Shown piece after piece: positions 59,745 to 64,000 of a stretch of DNA of 64,000 nt. Source of the DNA: Echinococcus granulosus (Eukaryota > Platyhelminthes > Cestoda > Cyclophyllidea > Taeniidae); contig NW_020170388.1 of assembly GCF_000524195.1 (NCBI RefSeq), forward strand, positions 83,118 through 147,117, read 5' to 3'. A program made the position numbers and the translations under genes. Position 1 is the first letter of the stretch. Every line of letters begins with the position of its first letter. Under the pieces are notes generated by a model. That model worked only from the letters and a program-made list of their open reading frames with translations. It was not told where the DNA came from and ran no database searches.

Positions 59745-61641
59745 ATGATGGCTCTTCAAGCCACGAATGTTTACAGCACCAACCAAACTGCAGACAATCT
59801 CAGCAGACATGACATCCTTAATTGGATTAATACCTGTCTAGAATCTAGCTATGGCAAAGTAGAGGAGCTCTGTACTGGTGAGTTCCAAAAAGGCGGGTTT
59901 TTTACCGCGTCTATCGAATATTTATCGCAAATTTTCCTTTGTTCTATTTGAGGCGCTGCATACTGCCAGCTCATGGACATGCTCTTCCCCGGTGTCCTTA
60001 ACTTCAAAAAAATAAAGTTTAACACCAATTTGGAGCATGAGTATATAGCGAATTTCAAACAGCTGCAGGCCATTTTCAAGAAGTTGGGGGTTGATAAGGT
60101 ACGTTATTAAAACTTCTTAAAGTGATTTCAGGAAGTTCCAATTGAAAAACTCGTAAAAGGAAAGTACCAGGACAACTTTGAATTCGTCCAATGGTTCAAA
60201 CGTTTCTACGACGCAAATTACACCGGTCAACCTTATGATGCTCTGGCAGCTCGTGGTGGTGAACAAATAAGGGGTCATGAAAAGCCCTCCGCTAGGAGTC
60301 GCCCAGCTCCTACCCGAACAACTATCGCTACCACCGTCAGAACCGGTGACTCTCGTCCAGGTGCTTCTTTTTCTTGTATCTTTCTCAAATTAGTTTAAAG
60401 CACTGTCATAATAATATTCTTCCTAATCACAGCTGCCACGAAAAACGCTGCTTCAGCAAGACCTGCAATCTCGTCTTCCTCAGCGCCCCGTGCCAATCCC
60501 CAAACTCCCACTGATTCCATGCAAATGAGCGCTCTTCGTAACGAAATCGAAAATCTTACTTCTCAGGCATGTTTCTTTAGCTTTAGCAGCATCATTATAA
60601 CCCTATAGTGGGCAAGTCATCAACACATTATCTTATTGCAGGCAGAAGAAGATCGCAGAACCATCGAAGGTCTCGTGCAGGAGCGAGATTTCTACTTCAG
60701 TAAACTTCGCGATATCGAGGATTTGTGTCGGGGGATGGGCGACAACGCATTCGCCAAAAAGTTTCTCGACATTCTTTACGCGACTGAGGTAAGTGTGCTC
60801 TCACATTGGCCTATCGCTTCTTTGCCTAATGTGGGTTCCAAGTTCAAGTTTGTAGATGGTCCTAAGGCAAGTCTACTTCTCATTACCATCAGCATGTAAC
60901 CATTGTTTCGTTGCTTGCATCTTATCTATTGTAAACTGCAGGAGAACTCAGACAAAAGGCCCGTTTATGCTACAAAAGTCAGTGATTCTGGAGTTAGCTG
61001 CTTGCACTTACTGTCCGGCGCCTTGATAGACATGCTTGCTTTTGTTTCTTCCTCTCCGTGTCCGTCATTTTTCTGGCAATTTTTTTCCAGGAGTTTAAGG
61101 AGGAGCTTTTAACATTAGTTGTATTATTTACCAGCCTTATTGAGGACGTCTGGTGTCATTTCAGAATAGTAGAACATTGGGGTGATTGTGAGGGTCGACT
61201 TTCCAAGACAGGTCACTGTCGAAAGGGTTAATGGCCATACCAATCGGGCGACTTGCGTCACATTTGTGCTGTTTGGCGTAAGGCTCTCCTGGCCTTAGTA
61301 ACTCCTACTTGTATCAGCAGTCTTTTTTTAATTGTTAGCATTTGATAATCAAGTTGCTAATTAAATCCCCGGTTTTGTAGTTCTGGGTTTGTCCCTTTTT
61401 AGTGAGTTTCGATTTATTGCTGTCAAAAAACTCAAGGATCTGAAAATTTTATGGAGTTTGTCTCTCTTGCTAAGACAACGTTTGAATCACTGATCCGCTT
61501 GCCTCGTTGTGAGTGCGTGGGTGTGCGTGATAACGTCTGAATGTGCGTTCCGGTGCAAATCCAATGTCTCATCACTCAACTCGTTTTGCCTTGCAGGAGG
61601 GCTTTGTGCCGCCGGAGCCTGAAGAGCCCGAGGAGTTTTAG
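59745..61641 (+). CDS. MAPRE1: Microtubule plus-end tracking protein EB1
   Basis: End-binding protein that tracks growing microtubule plus ends and recruits partners. Exons: 59745-59877, 59953-60098, 60132-60360, 60433-60566, 60642-60788, 61597-61641; 277 residues, close to animal EB1. The N-terminal calponin-homology domain spans exons 1-3 ([43 protein letters not shown]). A Ser/Thr/Pro/Arg linker fills the end of exon 3 and exon 4. The coiled coil and EB homology domain begin in exon 5 ([27 protein letters not shown]), and the tail ends EEPEEF, the acidic-aromatic end that CAP-Gly proteins bind. Two ATGs are adjacent (59745, 59748); the second better matches the usual MA start. Intron 2 is only 33 bases, and intron 4 appears to be a GC-AG intron. 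MAPRE1/2/3 cannot be distinguished; this is probably the single EB of the lineage. Confidence 0.97.
60942..61112 (+). other. Possible alternative 3' exons of EB1
   Basis: Within the last intron two acceptors open phase-0 frames compatible with exon 5. One, after AAACTGCAG at 60942, reads [12 protein letters not shown] before a GTCAGT donor. The other, after TTTTTTTCCAG at 61091, reads EFKEELLTL and continues to a distant stop. Either could change the C terminus. No proof that they are used. Confidence 0.2.
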
Positions 61642-64000
61642 GGCTTACAGATGATAGGGATTCTTCACTCTGCCTCAATCTTCACCACTCCTACGCCCTT
61701 GCCCAGAAGGTCTCCGCATCCATCGCTTACCTACCCAGTCAGGCATTTTGTTAAGAGTTCTCATTTCTCCGCCTCAACTACCAACGCCGCTACTACTGCT
61801 TTGAGGGCACGTTATGTTTCTTTAAGAGATGCATGTGTATATACTTCGTGCGTCCCCTTCCCTTTGCCTCTTTTGCTTCATTTTCCTTGGTCCCTTCGCT
61901 CTGTTTACCTTCTTCGACCTTTTGTTCCTCCTTTTGCTGACTTTCAAGCAATCCCGAGAGAGCAAGTCAAAAGCTTCACTCTCCCTTCGGAATTGAGTCC
62001 ATTTGTCCGCTCCAGCGCTGGCATGTGCGCGTGCATGTGAATCACGCATTTTGTGCGGTCAAGTTGTATCATTTCGTCCAGCCGGTGTCCAGCGTACTTT
62101 ATTTCAACCTGAAAGGAAGCCTGGACTTGCTTTTGTGAAGTGCAGTCTTATTTTGGTCGTGTAGGGTCTGTGCCTAACCGAATTTTTTTAGCCAAAGGGA
62201 CTGCGTCGATCTGACTGGTCACAGATTCGCCGGGTCGAGTTGTTCGCGGTTTCTGTACTTTCTCTTTGAGTATGCTTGCGTTATTTTCATTCTAGAAGTA
62301 ACTTGTCTTTCGTCGTTGGGTGTATTGCCCTGCAGTGTCGGCTAGACCAGAACGCAGTGTGGTTGGAACTGCCTTAGTGGAGAAGATTTAGTTTCGAAAG
62401 ATCAACTTTTACTACCTTTCTCGTGAGCACGGTAAGGTGTTCCTTATCGTTGTGATTTGATTGGTGCTCCGTTCACCCCCCTGTTGGGCAAGCCTTTCCG
62501 CATGACTGAAGCTCTCCATGGTATGCAGATTTTATGCATTAAATCTGCTGCATTTATTCTCCGCCTAGCACATCAACTGCCCTAGTGAAGTTGGCTTTCT
62601 TTTATCGTGTTTATTAGTGTCAGCGGCAGGTCCAGAGGACGCTGACCGCACTGTGTTTGATACGGGGACCATTTCTAAGAGTTGACAAGTACAGAGGTGT
62701 GACGATGTGTCTATGTTTCACCTCTTCTCTGCATTGACAATGGGTCATGTATATGCCAGCCTCGCTATGCTCAGGTCACATGATCAAAAACCACGCTGAT
62801 AAGTGCCAAGAGCATGACTTCAGATGCAAATGAAACTTCACACTCTAGTGACAGGTGCAGATGCTATTGGCACGCTTTTCCCGTTCTAGCCCCGGCATGG
62901 AGGTAGAAGCTTGTCCTTCTAAAAGTGTTTTCTCTATGCGGAAAAGCATGCTCGGTCATTTAGCCCACCAAGGCTGTCCGAATGCTGATAATCTAAGGTG
63001 GTTCCTGAGGTCATGAACGGTGTGGGTCATGTTACATCTCCCTACTTGTCCGCCCTACAGGGTGGGCTGCATCCGGACACTAGAGGCAGATGTCCAGTTC
63101 CTAATGGCCCGTATTTCAGCTGGACTGCTTATTCCCATGCCTGAGTTTAAGGTCTCTCCGTCTGTCTGGCATCGTTCAGGGAGTTCTGATTGTTGGGCGT
63201 GGCATCAGAATTGACCATCCAAAAGTCACTTTTTGCATCCCACCTGGAGCTGGCTAGGTGTGTGCGTCGTCACAGAATGTCCTCTTGAAGATGTTTAGCC
63301 AACTTCCCAGCATTCGTTCGTCTCTCTGTAGTATTTTAGTGAGGACTGGCGGATTTAAATGTGCCTTGGAGAATGGGAAAATGTTAAATGCACCTCCAGC
63401 GGCGAGATGGCGACAATTCGCATGTCCGAAAGCGCAGTGACTAATCGGATTCGTGACTCAACTGCTCGGAGCGGCTGACTTACTGCCCGGGGAGGGAAAG
63501 GGCTGCCGCCGATAGCGCATTTCATCACCATGGCTACTGGCAGTGGATTGTCGGGCCGTGCAATTGTTTGTCTTGACTGATAAAAGGGGGCTCTTGAGAA
63601 TGAGGAAAATGAAGGTGGGGTCGAGGGTGGGCGGAGGCCGGGCCGTGTCCACTTGATTAAGCTTGCAAGTGACGACCGTGTGTGTGGGGTGGGCAGGACG
63701 TCCGCTGTGGTTGACGCACCTCGGACTGCGACCTGGGGGCACGCAAAACTGTGATGTGGCAGGGGTGGCCGATTGTACGCAAAGCAGATCAGTTTTGTTC
63801 AATGGGAGAGGCCTCTTGGAGTTGTGAAGAAACTCCACTTCTTGCGGTAAAGTTTAGCTCCTGATTGACGGGGTGACACCGTATTGTCAGTCTGGGGGCT
63901 AGTTTGCTAAAAATTGAGCGGGGTCACATGGTTATCTACCTAGTTAAAGATCTCGATGATAGGAGATGGCGTAGGATGCCTACCGGCGATAGAATCCAAT
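61642..64000. other. EB1 3' flank, no supported gene
   Basis: Probable EB1 3' UTR and intergenic DNA. An ATTAAA near 62537 is one possible polyadenylation signal. A minus-strand open frame at 63458-63838 encodes a Pro/Ser/Thr-rich sequence but lacks any recognisable domain or splice context. No RNA gene recognised. Confidence 0.45.

Noticed and set aside
63458..63838. 126-residue minus-strand frame at the window end
   Set aside because: Low-complexity Pro/Ser/Thr content, no domain, no splice support.
1..64000. CRISPR arrays, operons, bacterial promoters or tRNA genes
   Set aside because: The DNA is eukaryotic with spliced genes. No regularly spaced repeats and no recognisable tRNA or rRNA sequence were seen by eye; a tRNA scan was not possible.

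Overview
The window reads as nuclear DNA of a parasitic flatworm, most likely a tapeworm (cestode). Genes are multi-exon with GT-AG introns that include flatworm-style very short ones (33-44 bases). The proteins are animal orthologues (Brahma/BRG1, EB1, TMEM258, CD36/scavenger receptor class B), intergenic DNA is long and AT-rich, and one 100-base run of N marks an assembly gap. The species call is inference from gene structure; no taxon-specific marker was identified.

Layout. 1-5350: no supportable gene. 5352-12673 (-): several well-spliced exons of one or more unrecognised genes, with a GC-rich low-complexity exon near 8 kb. 13110-15124 (-): a complete five-exon gene of unknown function. 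15125-16819: intergenic stretch, probably a shared divergent promoter. 16820-25974 (+): the SWI/SNF ATPase Brahma (SMARCA2/4 type) in about ten exons, interrupted by the N gap near its 3' end. 26959-27183 (-): TMEM258, a small subunit of oligosaccharyltransferase. 27.2-32 kb: mostly empty, with one repeat copy and a possible TATA promoter. 32027-40492 (+) and 51883-43396 (-): two complete CD36/SCARB-type scavenger receptor genes arranged tail to tail, with nearly identical exon structure. 41729-42594 (-): exons of an unrecognised membrane protein between them. 52-59 kb: repeat-rich accessory DNA with a dispersed ~200-base repeat, a duplicated ~600-base unit and a probable degraded LTR-retrotransposon pol fragment. 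59745-61641 (+): microtubule plus-end protein EB1 (MAPRE). 61.6-64 kb: EB1 3' flank with no supported gene.

The recognised genes do not form one pathway. Brahma remodels chromatin, EB1 tracks microtubule ends and TMEM258 supports N-glycosylation in the ER. The paired CD36-like receptors are probably surface or lysosomal lipid receptors. A lineage-specific pair would fit an animal that cannot make fatty acids or sterols and takes lipids from its host, but that link is inference. The most noteworthy items are the inverted CD36 pair, a phase-compatible stop-bearing exon inside the first copy, the dispersed repeat family, and the unidentified genes at 5-15 kb and 42 kb.
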